A stretch of DNA of 64,000 nucleotides from Coprinellus micaceus (taxonomy: Eukaryota; Basidiomycota; Agaricomycetes; Agaricales; Psathyrellaceae): assembly GCA_951394405.1 (NCBI GenBank), contig OX596342.1, forward strand, positions 1-64,000, given 5' to 3'. The notes under the pieces were generated by a model. The model saw only the letters and a program-made list of their open reading frames with translations. It was not told the DNA's origin and did no database searches. Positions 31,960 through 45,100 of the stretch are shown here, one piece after another (position 1 is the stretch's first letter; every line of letters starts with the position of its first letter). The position numbers and the translations under genes are program-made.

Positions 31960-34900
31960 GCCGCGACAGCTGTGATACTACCGCCGCTACTCAACCGATT
32001 TTCACGCTCAGGTACTCGCTACACGGCCGCCGTCGACATCTACACATGGGTACCACACACACGCTGTGTACTGCCGCCGATAGTCGTCTGCGGTCCATCG
32101 CCCATCTGTCACTCTGTGCGAACGACGGTTACTCACGTTGAGTGCCGCCGAGTCCACCGATTGACACCTGTAGGCGCTCGTTAGAGAGCTGTCGTCGAGC
32201 GCTACGTGGGGGTCCCACATACGTAGTGCTAGGTGTTGGCGGTGTATCGCAGGAATGCATTGCATAGTCTACCACCGGCACACATGTCATGCGCCAACGA
32301 CTACGCCGTATCTCACTCCCAAGAGCTCGTTCGAGAGCTGTCGTCGATAGCTACAAGATGGTATAGCACACGTAGTGGTACGCGTCGACGACGCATAATA
32401 AAATGGCTTCGCAATGTCACACAGTGTCTGAACTCAGTAAAATTCGCGTTGTGCGTCGTAGCGCACACCGCACAACACTCGCCGGCACTCGTTGGAAAGC
32501 CCTCAATCGTCGCTACGCGCCGGTACCACACACACGCCAGTGCACGCCGTCGACGCTATGCTGTATAGCCTCGCTTCCCTGTCACATCGAACACACGTAG
32601 TGCGCCGACGATAGCACCGTTTGGCACTCCCAGGTACACGTTCGAAAGCCCCCGTCTCTAGCTTCTCGGCGATACCGCATGCGAGACAGGACGCGCCGCC
32701 AGTCTCACGTCACACTCGATCGCACTCTCTGCCACTGCGGCGAGTGTAACACACCGACGAGCCGACCGAATCACATGCGCCGGTACTCGTTACGTAGGTC
32801 TCGTCGACAGCTACACGGTGATACCGGAGACACTACGGTTAATGGCGTCGACGACATACAGTAGTGCCTCGCACACTGTCCGAGTGGGTGATACACAACT
32901 GTAACTCGTCGGTGACTGCGCCGTACAGCACCCATAGAGGCTCGTCGGAGAGCCACAGTCGACGGCTACACTGTGGCGGCACTTACAGTGCAGTCGGAAG
33001 CGTCTACGGTGTGCAGTAGTGACTCGTACACCTAGTGGGTGGCGGAGACACTGCTGTAACTCGTCGACGGCTGCACTGTAGAACATCCACAGTGACTCGT
33101 CAGAGAGCCATCGTCGGCAGCTCTCCAGCGGTACCACATACATGATACTCGACGGCATTGGAGGTGCACATTTGTCTTCTGCACATGTTATCCGTATATT
33201 TATGTATGCTAGACCAATGAAATATTTATAGTGCGGCAACGGCGACACCGTTCGCCACGCACAAATACGCGTTTGAAAGCTATCGTCGGTGGCTACACGG
33301 CGATACTACATGCGTAACGGTAGGTGTCGGCGACATCATGCAACGCCGGCTCGCATACTCTGGCACTTCCACTCATGTAGCACACCGACGAGTGCACTCT
33401 ACGATGCGTGCAAGTGCTCGTTCGGTAGGCGTTGTCGACAGCTCCCCGGCGGTACCACACACATGGTAGTCGACGGCGTTGGAGGCGCACAGTTGTACTT
33501 CGCATATCCTGTCTGTCTATTGTTGCATGCTAGAGGAATGAAATATTTACAGTGCAGCGACGGCGAAACCGTTTGTAACGTGGAGATATGCGTTCGAAAG
33601 GTGTCGTCGGCGGCTACACGGTGATTCCATCTTCATGACGGTAGGTGTCGCCGCCGTTATACAGTGTGGCCTCGCATGTTGTAGCACCTCCACTCATGTA
33701 GAACACCGACGAGTACACTCAACGATGCGTGCTAGTGCTCGTCTGGTAGCTCTCGTTGACACCTACAAGGTGATACCGCACACCACACGGCTAGTGGCGT
33801 CGACGACTCACAGTACTGCCTTGCACACCCTATGAGTAGCCAAGTCACTACTATAACTCGTCGGCGACTGCACCGATTAACGCGTACCGTGGCTCGTCGG
33901 AGAGCCATCGTCGACAGCTTTCTGGCGGTATAACACACATGGGTTTCGGCGGCGTCGGAGGTGCACAGTAGTCCTCCGCACATTCTATGTGTATATTAAT
34001 GCATGCTAGAGCAATGTAATATTTATAGTGCAGCGACGAAGACACCGTTTGTCACGCTCAGGTATGCGTTTGAGAGGTATCGTCGGTAGCTACACAACGA
34101 TCCCACATGCATGACGGTAGGTGTCGGCGGCATCATGCAACGTTCGCTCGCATACTGCGGCACTTCCACTGACATAGCGCACCGACGAATGCTCGCCACG
34201 ATGCGTGCCAGTGCTCATCTGAGAGCAGTAGTCGGTAGCTCCACGGCAGTAGCACATGCATCGTACTTGATGCTGTTGGAGACGCCCAGTGGTGCTCCGC
34301 AGATTCTATGCCTATATTGCTACATACTAGAGCAATGAAATATTGATGGTATACCGACGGAGACACTGCTCGTCACGCCCAGGTATCCGTTCGAAAGGTG
34401 TCGTCGGTAGCTACACGGCGATACTACATGCGTGATGGTAGGCGCTGGCGGCGCTATGCAGTGTGGGCTTGCATAATATCTTACTTCCACTGGTATAGCA
34501 CACCGACGACTGAGCTCTACGATGCGTTCGAGTGCTCGTTCGGTAGGCCTCGTCGACACCTACACAGCGGTACCACACACTACATGTCTAGTGGCGCCGA
34601 CGACTCACAGTACTGCCTCGCACTCTGTATGAGTAGACGAGTCACTACTGTAACTCGTCGACGGCTGTGCCGCATGACACGCATAGTGGCTCGTCAGAGA
34701 GCCCTCGACGACACCTCTCTAGCGGCACCACACACATGGTACTCGACGCCGTTGGAGATGCACAGTAATGCTTCGCAGATACTATCTGTACATTACTGGG
34801 TGTATAGGAATGAAATATTTATACTGCAGTGACGGCGAAACCGTTTGTCATGCGCAGGTATGCGTTCGAATGGGATCGCCAGTAGCTACGCGACGATACC

Positions 34901-37540
34901 ACATGGACGACGGTAAGTGTCGGCGTCGTTATGCAGTGTTGGCTCGCATAATGTTGCACTTCCATTGGTGTAGCACACCGACGAGTGCACTCTACAATGC
35001 GTGCGAGTGCTCGTTTCGTAGGCCTCGTCGATAGCTACAACCAGGTACCACACACCGCATGTCTAGTGTCGTCGACGTCTCTCAGTACTGCCTCGCACTC
35101 TGTATGAGTAGACGAGTCACTACCGTAACTCGTCGATGGCTGCACCATATAACATGGACAGTAGCTCGTCTGGGAGCAGTTGTCAGTAGCTCCCCGGCGA
35201 TACCACACACATGGGATTCGACGGCGTCGGAGGTGCACAGTAGTCCTCCGCATAAACTATCTGTATATTACTGCATGCTAGACCAATGAAATATTTACAG
35301 TGTACCGAGGGAGACGCCGTTCGTCACGCTCAGGTATGCGTTTGAAAGGTATCGTCGGTAGCTACACGACGATACCACATGCGTGACGGTAGGTGTCGGC
35401 GACGTGATACAGTGCTGGCTCGCATATTGACATGATATTGTGGCACTTTCACTCGTGTAGAACACCGACGAGTGCACTCTACGATGCGTAACAGTGCTCG
35501 TCTGGTAGCCCTCGTCGACACCTACACGGTGATACCACACACCACACGGTTAGTGGCGTCGACGACTCACAGTGCTGCCTCACACACCCTATGTGCAGAC
35601 AAGTCACTACTGTAACTCGTCGATGGCTGCGACGTATAACACGCGCAGTATCTCGTCGGAGAGCTGGCCTCAAGACCTCTCCAACGGCACCACACGCATG
35701 GTACTCGGCGCCGTTGGAGACACACGGTAGTAGTCCGCAGATACCATGTGTACAGTACTGGATGTATAGCAATGGAATATTTATGGTGCAGTGACGGCGA
35801 AACCGTTCGTCACGCTCAGGTATGCGTTTGAAAGGTATCGCTAGTAGCTACGCGACGATACTACATGCGTGACGATAGGCGTTGGCGGCGTTATGCAGTG
35901 TGAGCTCGCATAATGTTGTACTTCCACTCGTATAGAGCACCGACGAGTGCACCCTACGATGCGTCCCAGAGCTCGCTCGATAGGCCTCGTCGATACCTAC
36001 ACGTTGATACCACACACCGCATGTATAGTGGCGTCGACGACTCACAGTACTGCCTTGCACTCTGTACAAGTAGACGAGTCACTACTGCAACTCGTCAACA
36101 GCTGCACCGTATAACATGCAAAGTGGCTCGTCTGAGAGCGGTCATCGACAGCTCTCCGGCGGTACCAAACACACCGTCGTTGGAGACACACAGCTGTCCT
36201 CCCCACATCCTATACCTATATGACTGCATGATAGAGCAATGAAATATTTATAGTGCAGCGACGGCGAGCCCGTTCGTAACGCGCAGATATGCGTTCGAAA
36301 GGTGTCGTCGGTGGCTACACGACGATACCACATGCACAACGGTAGGTGTCGGCGCCGTTATGTAGTGTTGGTTCGCATACTCTCGTACTTCCACTGGTAT
36401 AGCACACCGACGAGTATACTCTACGATGTGTGCCAGTGCTCGTTTCGTAGGCGTCGTCGACACCTACACAGTGGCACCACACACCCCGTGTCTAGTGCCG
36501 TCGACGACTCATAGTACTGCCTCGCACACTCTCACTCTATGAGTACACAAGTTACCACTGTAACTCGTCGACGGCGGCACCGTATAACACGCACCATGGC
36601 TCGTTAGATAGCCGTCGTCGATACCTCGCTAGCGGTACTGCACACATGGTAGTCGGCGGTTGTCTCAGTATCTTGCGGGGTCTTGCAGACTTACATAGTG
36701 CCGGAGACGTTGTACAACAGCAGTGCCTGCATGTTACAACAAGTGCAAGGACTCTCTGGAACGGCGTCGGCAGTGCCTACAGACTGGTTGAATGCACATT
36801 GTAGTCGGCGACGCTCTCTGTACAGGGTGTCCGGCGGTGTTATTGTTACAATAGTGTCTCTTATGCTCTGCAGATGTCGCAGATATCGTTGTAACTCCAC
36901 GATGTCGGCGCCGCATGGTATGCGTGAGGGCTCGTCGGAGAGCTGTCATCCGTGGCTCTTCGGCGGTACCTCACACATGGCAGTTGGCGACGGTACCGGT
37001 TCTCACCACTGTCTCTCACACACCCTGTAGTCACTGAGTGGCAGAGACACCGCTGTAACTCACCGACACCGGCGCCGTATTGTGCGCGTAAGGGCTCGTT
37101 GGGTAGCTATTGATCATAGCTCCTCGGCGATACCACACACACGGCAGTCGACGACAGTGTGAGTGTGTAGCGCTGCTGCGCATACTGTCTGACTCAACAG
37201 TGCCGGAGATACAGTGGTAACACAGCCGTATCTTCGCCGAATGCTACGTATGCGGCGTCGTCAGAGAGGCGCCGTTCTTCGCTTTCGAGCGGTGCCACAC
37301 ACAAGGCGTACGACGGTGTCATTGGCTGACTGCGGCGACATATATGACATCTGCAAGGGACAGATCGCAGTGTTACTCGACGATGCCCGCACCATTTGCT
37401 CTGCCCAGGTATGCTGTGAGCAGCTGTCGTCGGCAGGTGCACAACGATACCACACACGCGCCGATCGGTTGTGTCTTCGGTGCACAGTGTCATCTCGCAT
37501 GAGAGACGTACAACCCAGTGATACATTGTACAGCACTCTA
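31960..37540. repeat. Higher-order complex satellite, array B
   Basis: Diverged subunits of ~155-160 bp recur throughout; each has a GTCGTCGGTAGCTAC-type core followed by GATACCACAYGCG or GGTACCACACACATGG. A longer period is marked by AATGAAATATTTAYAGTGCA at 33216, 33537, 34013, 34334, 34809, 35285, 35771 and 36238, giving spacings of 321, 476, 321, 475, 476, 486 and 467 bp. The short spacing equals the long one minus one subunit, so the array is made of two- and three-subunit blocks. From about 36650 the units diverge further. The many short ORFs here are shadows. Confidence 0.9.
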
Positions 37541-37588
37541 TCTACGACATGCAATACACACACCCACACTTCCAGCACACTCTCTGTG

Positions 37589-37741
37589 CACCCTACACCC
37601 TACCAGTCCTACGCCCTACGCCCTACCAGCCCTACACCCTACACCCTACGCCCTACCAGCCCTACGCCTTACCGACCCTGCACCCTACCGCAACATGTCG
37701 GCCCTACCCTACGACCCTACCAAACATCCAATAACCCTAAC
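37589..37741. repeat. Degenerate telomere-like CCCTAC tract
   Basis: Repeated CCCTAC hexamers with CCAGC, GCC and ACAC interruptions (caccctacaccctaccag, ccctacgccctaccagccct), ending in aataaccctaact with one true CCCTAA. Orientation is the same as the terminal telomere. It lies at the inner edge of the satellite domain, where composition and gene structure change. Confidence 0.75.
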
Positions 37742-40470
37742 TGTGTAGCACAAGCGGTGCTCGTCGAGGCCGCAGTCGTCATCGTACCCACCTGTTAGGG
37801 GGTGTCGCTGATCGATCTCCTTAACGATGGGCGCGATGAAAGGTGTGGGCGGTCATGGCGGTTTCGAGGTTGAATGGGCGAGAGACGAATTGAGCGGGGG
37901 CAGAGAGAGAGGGAGTCCCAGAATCAGGCGTCTATGTCGACGCGCCATGAATAGGGGAGGTGGTGGTGGTCGAGATAAGAGCGTCGTCATCGTTGATGGC
38001 GACGAGCAACGCGTTTGATGGGGTTTCCGAATATATTAAAGCCCCTATCGAACGAGTTGGCGTGCCTTACCGGATCGGACTGGGCAAGGACTGGGTTCTG
38101 GGGCTCGTTGAGGTAGGAACGTAAAGGAAGTAGGGAAATGTTACAATGTACTGGAACTGCACGCTAGGAGGAGTTCCATAGTCGTTTCAATTCCCCGCTC
38201 CCGGAGTGCTGCAGAAGGGTCGTCATTACGATCGGGCACCTCTACATGTAAGATTCAATGTCCTCCGACTATCCTAATCCACAAGATTAACACTCGCCAC
38301 TCGAATCGATCGCCTTCGTGGCAGAGTTCCCCCGCTTCAGCTCGGCAGGCGCGAGAATCAGACCGCGAAATTCTGGCTGGGCCGGAATTTCGTTTTAGGG
38401 TTAGGGCAGCGAGTTAGGGGGATGCACGACGTAGTTGAGATGGTGTGCGTGAATTGGAATGGATTTGAAGTGCGTACTAATATAATAGTGCCAAGTATCT
38501 ACAAATTGGGACTCCTCGGGGGTCCGTTCACCTCTACGTGTAGATGCGAAAAGCCTCAATTGGGAAGTACATGATCGGGCGGCACCCATGGCGTGGGTTC
38601 GAGATGAGAAATAGATATTATTCATATACCAATACACTACGTAGATGGATTAAACGGGGGGCGAGGCCCTCGAAACACATCGAAGGTAGAAAGGAGGAGA
38701 GAGCTAAGTGGAGTCAGCGAGGCATACAGCAGGAATCAAATCTCAAACGCGGTGCCGGTCGCGAGTGAACGGCAAATCGAATGAAATGAGAGGTAATTGA
38801 AGGGAGAATGAATGGGAATGAATGGGGCGGTTGGAGGGAAATGCCACGTCGACTAATGAAGGCTTGCTGAAAGGAAAGAAAGACTTGAGTAGACAAGGAA
38901 TGCGACCGTACGCACCGTATTTCCCCAACACCCTACTCAAGACCCTCTACTGCTGGCGCGCGAGTGTCCAAGAAAGCTAGTTAAGGCGTCGAAAATGAAG
39001 GGGGTATAGAGGCGGAAGGTAGGCGAACGAAGATGGAATGAACTCGTACCTTGCGCAATGAACCCCCTTCATCCCCCAGACCTCCCCACACAGTTCCATC
39101 CTAGGCGGGCCTCCAACGTCGTGTGCCGGTAGTTGTCGAACATGTTGCAGAGTGGCGGAGATCTAGGCGGTGTGGCTTGAGCCGATTGAGTTGGTGCCTT
39201 GCTGGCAACGACATGGGTGGGAGGGATGGTGGCGGTCGAGAGCAGAGACGCGTCACCGTTGATCGCAACGAAGAAGCGCATTCAACGTCGCCGCCACAGA
39301 CGGCCGGAGCGGATCGAATGAATGTACATGTTGTGGGCGAGGACTTGTGAGGTTCAGGGAGGGCTTGTATGCGTAGATTCAAGATATCGCCTAGCAGGAT
39401 TAGACGTAAAACGCGTAAATATGGTAGATATGAAAGAAACGAATGGACGTACGTGAAGACCGGGGAAATCGCCCAATGGGATCGCAGGTGTTGACGAAGG
39501 TGAAGGATGAAGTCGCGTCGTTGGGGGGGATGACAATGAGCGGGGATTGATCAACGACGAAGATGCGTCGACGGCGGGCATGGCGATGATGAGCAGAGGT
39601 GGATCGACGATGAGCGGCAAGGGAAGACGCGTCGAGCGACGCGTGTCGGCTATATTGATGGGCGACGCGTGTGGCGGTGGCGAGCAGTGAGCCACGTTGA
39701 TGACGGGTGTGGTGGCGGGGAACGATGAGCAGAGGGCGGGGGCGACAACGACGAGCGACTGATGATGACAGGCAAGGGCGGGAGAGACGGTGAGCACAAC
39801 CCAGTGACAGTGATGACGCGTCTGGGTAATGCCCGCCGACGACCTCCGGACCCGCCGGACGCCTGGCGTCTGTCTATAGGGGGGGTGGCGTCTATCTAAG
39901 GGGGGATGGCGTCTATCTAAAGGGAGAGCCCCTCCGACAGGGTCCGGCCGGTCGCCGTTTGGGTGACAGACAGAGTCCGTATATGGATGGAATAAGGTAA
40001 GGGCCTAGAATCGATACCTGGACCGTCCTGGTCATCCACGTAAACTGGCCGAGGCTTCTATTTACTGTCCCAAGTCGATATCACATTTCACAGCCAGAAC
40101 ATAGGCGTGAACGTACTGCTTTGCTCGCGCCCCGCACTTGGGCGCTTAATCGACGGAGTAGCATACATACAAACCACTCCTATTCTGTTTTGAGTGCTCT
40201 AGTAATGCCAACAGCAATGCGTGTCCCCCAGTGAAAATAGATCTCGTTCACCAATACAAACACATGGCAGCAGACGCGTACACGCATACTGGGTAACATA
40301 TATCTATCTAAGTATACAGCCACCCCCTGAGGACATTCATATTGCTGAAATGTACCTACAACCCCCAAACGGTCCACCCAGCCCAACCAGAGCCCGCCCG
40401 CCTACGTACGAGCCCTGGGTGAGGGGCAAGCGCCGCTGGCCTATATCATGCACAGTTGGCGGGCTCCTAA
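37742..40470. other. Inner boundary region, sparse signals
   Basis: No gene could be supported. A short TTTTAGGGTTAGGG motif at 38394-38406 is in the opposite orientation to the chromosome end. Related CTCTACATGTA and CTCTACGTGTAGA palindromic words lie at 38240 and 38532. Units GGCGTCTATCTAAGGGGGGA start at 39865, 39887 and 39908 at the end of a GACGCGTCG-rich block (39450-39960) resembling 28383-29330. Confidence 0.5.
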
Positions 40471-40473
40471 CAA

Positions 40474-40545
40474 GGCCGCTATGGCTCAGCGGTTAACGCC
40501 CAGGCAGATTCCCAGTCGGTCGCAGGTTCGATTCATGCCGGAAAC
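40474..40545 (+). ncRNA. tRNA-derived relic (SINE-head-like, Pol III A and B boxes)
   Basis: An A-box-like TGGCTCAGCGG at 40482-40492 and a B-box-like GGTTCGATTCA at 40525-40535 are spaced as in a tRNA gene. The anticodon arm does not fold properly and the 3' acceptor strand needed to pair with GCCGCTA is absent, so it is not a functional tRNA. It could be a tRNA pseudogene or the head of a short interspersed element. Confidence 0.5.
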
Positions 40546-40608
40546 ATTTCTATTTTGTTCCTCTGCACGTCTCGGATCGTCGAGCGCCAGGATTGGGGGG
40601 ACGAGGGT

Positions 40609-40650
40609 GGGCGCTTATCGAACTTCTACGTAGAAGTTCATTAAGCGCCC
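40609..40650. repeat. 42-bp near-perfect palindrome
   Basis: The arms GGGCGCTTA..GAACTTCTAC and GTAGAAGTTC..TAAGCGCCC pair at 19 of 21 positions, and the inner 20 bp GAACTTCTACGTAGAAGTTC is perfect. There is no spacer. It follows the tRNA-like relic by about 60 bp. It could be a hairpin end of a small element or a dimeric protein site. Confidence 0.85.
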
Positions 40651-42153
40651 GTGGAAGTTCGCGCCTGTGGGGTGTTCTCCTTGAAAAGTTAGCTAGAAAT
40701 GTACGTTCGGCGGTTTGAATAAAACAATTATATTTCGGGTATCATCACGTGTGGCCGCTGTTGGATCGAAAAAAAATTAAGCGCCTGGGAGTCCTGGGGC
40801 ATGTACAGGATATATGCGTACGAAAAACTTCAAGAAGATTCAGGGGCTGCACTCGTTCCAGGGAATAGGCGCCCAAACGCGAAATCGGACGCCAGGAGCC
40901 AGGAAAATCGTGGAAAAATCCAATTAATTCCCAGAATATTTCCAGAGGCACGTCGGACCTTGGGGACAGTGCCCAGAGGCCGGAAATGAAAGAAATGTAG
41001 GGTTTGGTGGGCTATATGTGTTGATAACGACGAAAAAATTGAGGGAAATAGGCTGAATGACCGAACTTCTGTTAAATAGTGTATAAAATCTAGAAATGGA
41101 GTGTTATCCCTAAAACCAATTGCCAAGTGGACCTCTGCTGGGGTCAGGAATAATGATAGATTCCCGGAAATCCGTGCATGTACTTAAGGTTATATCCTTA
41201 TCTCGCCCTGTTTAATAAGGATAGGAACTGTGGGGTCGGCCTCGAAAAGCAGGGAGGAGTCTCGTAGCAGAGACGCGAGGGTACTCGCGATTTCTCCCTC
41301 GAGAATATCTAAATAATTGGTGGCTGGTTCCTTCAACGGCGAATATCCAGTAACCCTCCCCATTCTCATACAAAGCCAACGAAAGAGAGGAACAATGAAA
41401 TAGAGTGGGTCGACCCGAGTATGAAAAGACACGGTTCAGTCATTTGAATTTCGTTTTGAGAGGACTATACATCACAGGCCATATACACGTTACACATTTC
41501 GTTCGTTACTGAATCAAGATTAGGCATAAGGAACGAGGAACGAAGCGAGACGGTACGATCAATCCAAGGGGAGGCGAACGAAAGTATCCCGATAAATGAA
41601 GCACGCCGCATGAACACATCCACACTGGGGGAAACGAAGGCACAACGAACGTACGAACGAAGGGACCCGGGAAAGGTACGGAAAGGCTGAACGAAATAGT
41701 ACACATTACCCCGCAAACACGAATACGAGCGGCAACGGAACGAACCAATAATTAAAAGGCGACAGTTACACTATGACGAATGGACGGGAGACCATACAAG
41801 GATCCAATTAGAGATAAACGAGGGACGAGAATTAGTTGTGTATACGCGTAAGTAAATAGATAGAGGTATCGATCATTCAATTACTTCCACGGAGCAGAGA
41901 CGTAAGACGAGGGACTATGAATCCAAAGTACCGAAGGGGAGACCAACGTGACGAAGGAGAGAAGGGGGACACATAAACGGGCCAGAACGAACTGGAAAGG
42001 AAAGGGCCGTGGAATGAGGGAGGCGTCGACGGTGGTGACGTCGAGACTATGACGCATCGAGATAGACTCAACGAGGGTCTACGCCGAGTCCAAAATCTTA
42101 ACGAAACACACGTAAGTCATCCATCCAACTCCCCTCACACCCACACTCACCCC
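40651..42153. other. Intergenic, no supported gene
   Basis: Words such as cgaacgaa are common from about 41460 on, as in the long intron of the next gene. A plus-strand segment at 42049-42111 (MTHRDRLNEGLRRVQNLNET followed by a GTAAGT) looks exon-like but is isolated. Confidence 0.4.
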
Positions 42154-45100
42154 TCACACCTTCCCAACAACCGGCAACCCCGCCGTTGCCGCAAGCGGAC
42201 TCGCCGCCCCACTCCCCCCCACACTCAACTCCTTCTCAATCCTCTCCTCCAAACTCCTGCCTAACCCCTCCCTCTCCCACTCACCCCCAACATTATCCAA
42301 AAGGGCGATCGAGTCCCTCTTCCCCGGATGAGTCACACCCCCCATCGCACCCGTACCCAAACTCGCATGGATAGGCCCAGGGCTCAACGACAGCCCCCTC
42401 ACCGAATTCGCCGCCGACGCCGACGCAATCGACGCCGTCGCACTCAGGAGGTTCAGCCCCGAGACAGACGGGATATGCGGCGGCGGGTTCTCCCCAGTCT
42501 GCCCCGCAGTCAAACTACTCAACGTATGCGTACTCGCCGGGGTACTCGTCAATAAGTCCGAGTAGCTCATAAAACTCAACCTCTTCTGCGAGGTCGAGTG
42601 GTGGAGGGACTGGTGGTGGTGCGAAGGCGAGGGCGGGTGCGAGGAGAAGCCGAGGTTCATGTTCGAAGGGGGGCTGGAGGAGGAGGGAAGGTACGAGCTT
42701 GAGGTCGAGACGGATCGGCCAATCGGGACGGGGCCGCTGTGTACTTGTGTGGTCGTCGTCGTCGAGGTATCGACACCGTCTCCGGGAACGGTGAGGGCCT
42801 GGGGACTCGTCGGTATGTTGAGCAGTAGCAACGAGTCCGGACGAGGACCTGGGGACGGGCTCCGACTCCTCAAACTAAGCGGCGACGCGAACCCACTCGC
42901 GTTCCCCGCACGTCCAAAGATGGACGGCCCCGAACTCGATATCGGGGCTACGACCTCCACCTGCTCCGCCGTCATCAATGGGGAGGTCGGCGAGCCCGCG
43001 TTGGCGTTCGTCGAGGTCGACGTGGCGTGGAACGACGACGAAGGCGAGGTGGCCGTGAGGATCGCGGCGGCGGAGTCGAGGACTGAGGGGACGGACTGTT
43101 CGAGTTGTTCGGTGTTCTTCGCCCTGGGGATGCGGTGCGGGTCGAGGGGTTTGCCGGAGTGCGAGGGAGGCGAAGGCGGGAGGATGGGTTCGATGTCGCG
43201 TTCGAAGATCGCGGAGGATGATGAATGGCTAAGAGAAAGATAAATCAGTAAGCGTGCTCGATCGAGAGACGCAGAGTTCGAGATAGAAGACGAGAAACGA
43301 GAGGATGGAGCGAAGGGGCGAAGACTTGAACGAGGAAGAAGAAAACTAATCGAACGAAGGGGACGGTGTGGATTCCAGGAGGGGGGTCAGGATCGCGGGG
43401 GAGAAGCGAGATCCACGGTTCAAATGAGAAAGGATACGGAAGGTAAAGAGGAACCTTCAGGGACCAGACGTCGAAACGAATCGACAAGAGAACGGCCGCG
43501 GTGAGAAATAAGAAACGCGCGCCGAAAGAATATGAAGCCCGTAACGAAACCCCACCCGAACGCCAATCCTCCAACCCAACCCAGCATGCTCGCTACCGGT
43601 GCGAAGGCAACACGTCTCTTCAACTCCATACCAACACCGGCCAAGGTAAAAGAAACCCCGCGAACGAAGGACACGGACAGTAGGACGCGAAGCGAAACGA
43701 AGCGGCACGGCGCTGGGAACGCCTGTTCAACGAAATAGTGGGGGTGTCGAGGAGGACGGGTTACAGGGAATGGGGACGAACACGTCTAGTCGACGAAACG
43801 AAGAGGGATCAGGTTGAAAATCGAAGAACGGCGACCATACTGTCTGCGCGCTCAGCCGTAAGGAACGATGAAGGACGTCAAAACGCGAAGGTGCAGCACG
43901 GAGACCAGGGCTGGCTCGACCCAACGAGGATCGGTCGTATCGACGCCCACGAACAGGCTGCCCCAAAGGAAAGGAAGAATCGAAAGGATAATAGAACGCG
44001 TCTTGGGATCGACGACGCGAAGACGAAGGGTTAGAAAGCCTCGATTCAATGAAACCAGCGTGCCATGATGCTGCGAAATCGACAAGGAAACGGAGTGAAA
44101 GGGAACATGGAACGCGCGAATCGACGAAAGGAAGAGGTGCGTCGAGACGAAGAGCGGGGATGGCGGGAAGGAATACGTCGGTGGCATCCACACGCCGACA
44201 CGATATGACGTCGACCTCCCAAATCGACGCGGTGAGGCGAACGTAGAATTGAAGGAAGGGATCGACGCGAGGAAGAAGGAAAACCAAGCCCCGATTCAAC
44301 GAAGAAAAGAGAGAAGGAAGCGGCGGGGTGGACGACCCCAAGCCCACCGATTCAACGAAAACGAATGGGATCGGCGTGGAAACGAAGGAACGCCGACAGT
44401 AAACAGCGTGATGGTGACGAAGCATGGCGAACGAAAGCGAGGGGGCGTTCGAAAGCCAGATCGCCGCGCAAGGGAGTTGAACGTGAAGGGTGGCACGGCG
44501 ATAGTGGGAAGGCGCGTGACACGTCGAATCGGCGTCTAACCCATCGACGCCGTTGAATAGGAACAAGCGGCTTCGAAACACCGGGATCGGGGACGGTGGG
44601 ACGAGCGTGAAAGCACGAGAGAACAAACGAAGGGTGGCACGAACGCCAACGAAAAAGGGCGGGACGGCGAAACGTTGATTCAACGAAGAGGAGGAAGTGG
44701 CGGTGGTGGCACGCCGAAAAGGCCACCGATAGAACGAAACTGAATGAAATCGGCGTGAACCGAACGGCGACGTAGTACCCCAGCGCAAAGAAAGGAGATC
44801 GGGGTCGGTGTGACCCAATAAACGAAGAAACGAAGGGGCGAGACGGGCATCTCGTGAAAGTCAACCAAACGTCAAAGCTACTCACATACTCGTCGGACTA
44901 CTCGGAATGCTACTCGGCGACCCCATCCCAACCGCCACCCCAAGACTCCTCTCCCCCGTCCTCAAGTGCTGGCTCGTCCGCCTCCCAGCTGCGCGCGTGG
45001 GGCTCGTGGCCGTAGGCGAGAGCGACGACGACATCCCGAGTGAGCTTGTCATGTGTCGCAGATCGGCGCTTGTTGTGGGTGACGTGGCAGAGGGCAGTTG

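Noticed and set aside
16857..37540. Regularly spaced repeats resembling a CRISPR array
   Set aside because: Units are contiguous satellites without unique spacers, there are no cas genes, and the genome is eukaryotic.
37589..38406. Head-to-head telomere fusion
   Set aside because: The order is CCCTAC first, then TTAGGG ~650 bp later, the opposite of the TTAGGG-CCCTAA order expected at a fusion point.
42659..43243. 194-codon plus-strand ORF
   Set aside because: Antisense shadow of the Ser/Pro-rich exon at 42154-43228.
43727..44818. 363-codon minus-strand ORF
   Set aside because: It lies wholly inside the 1657-nt intron; its Arg/Ser/Phe-rich product reflects the cgaacgaa repeat composition.
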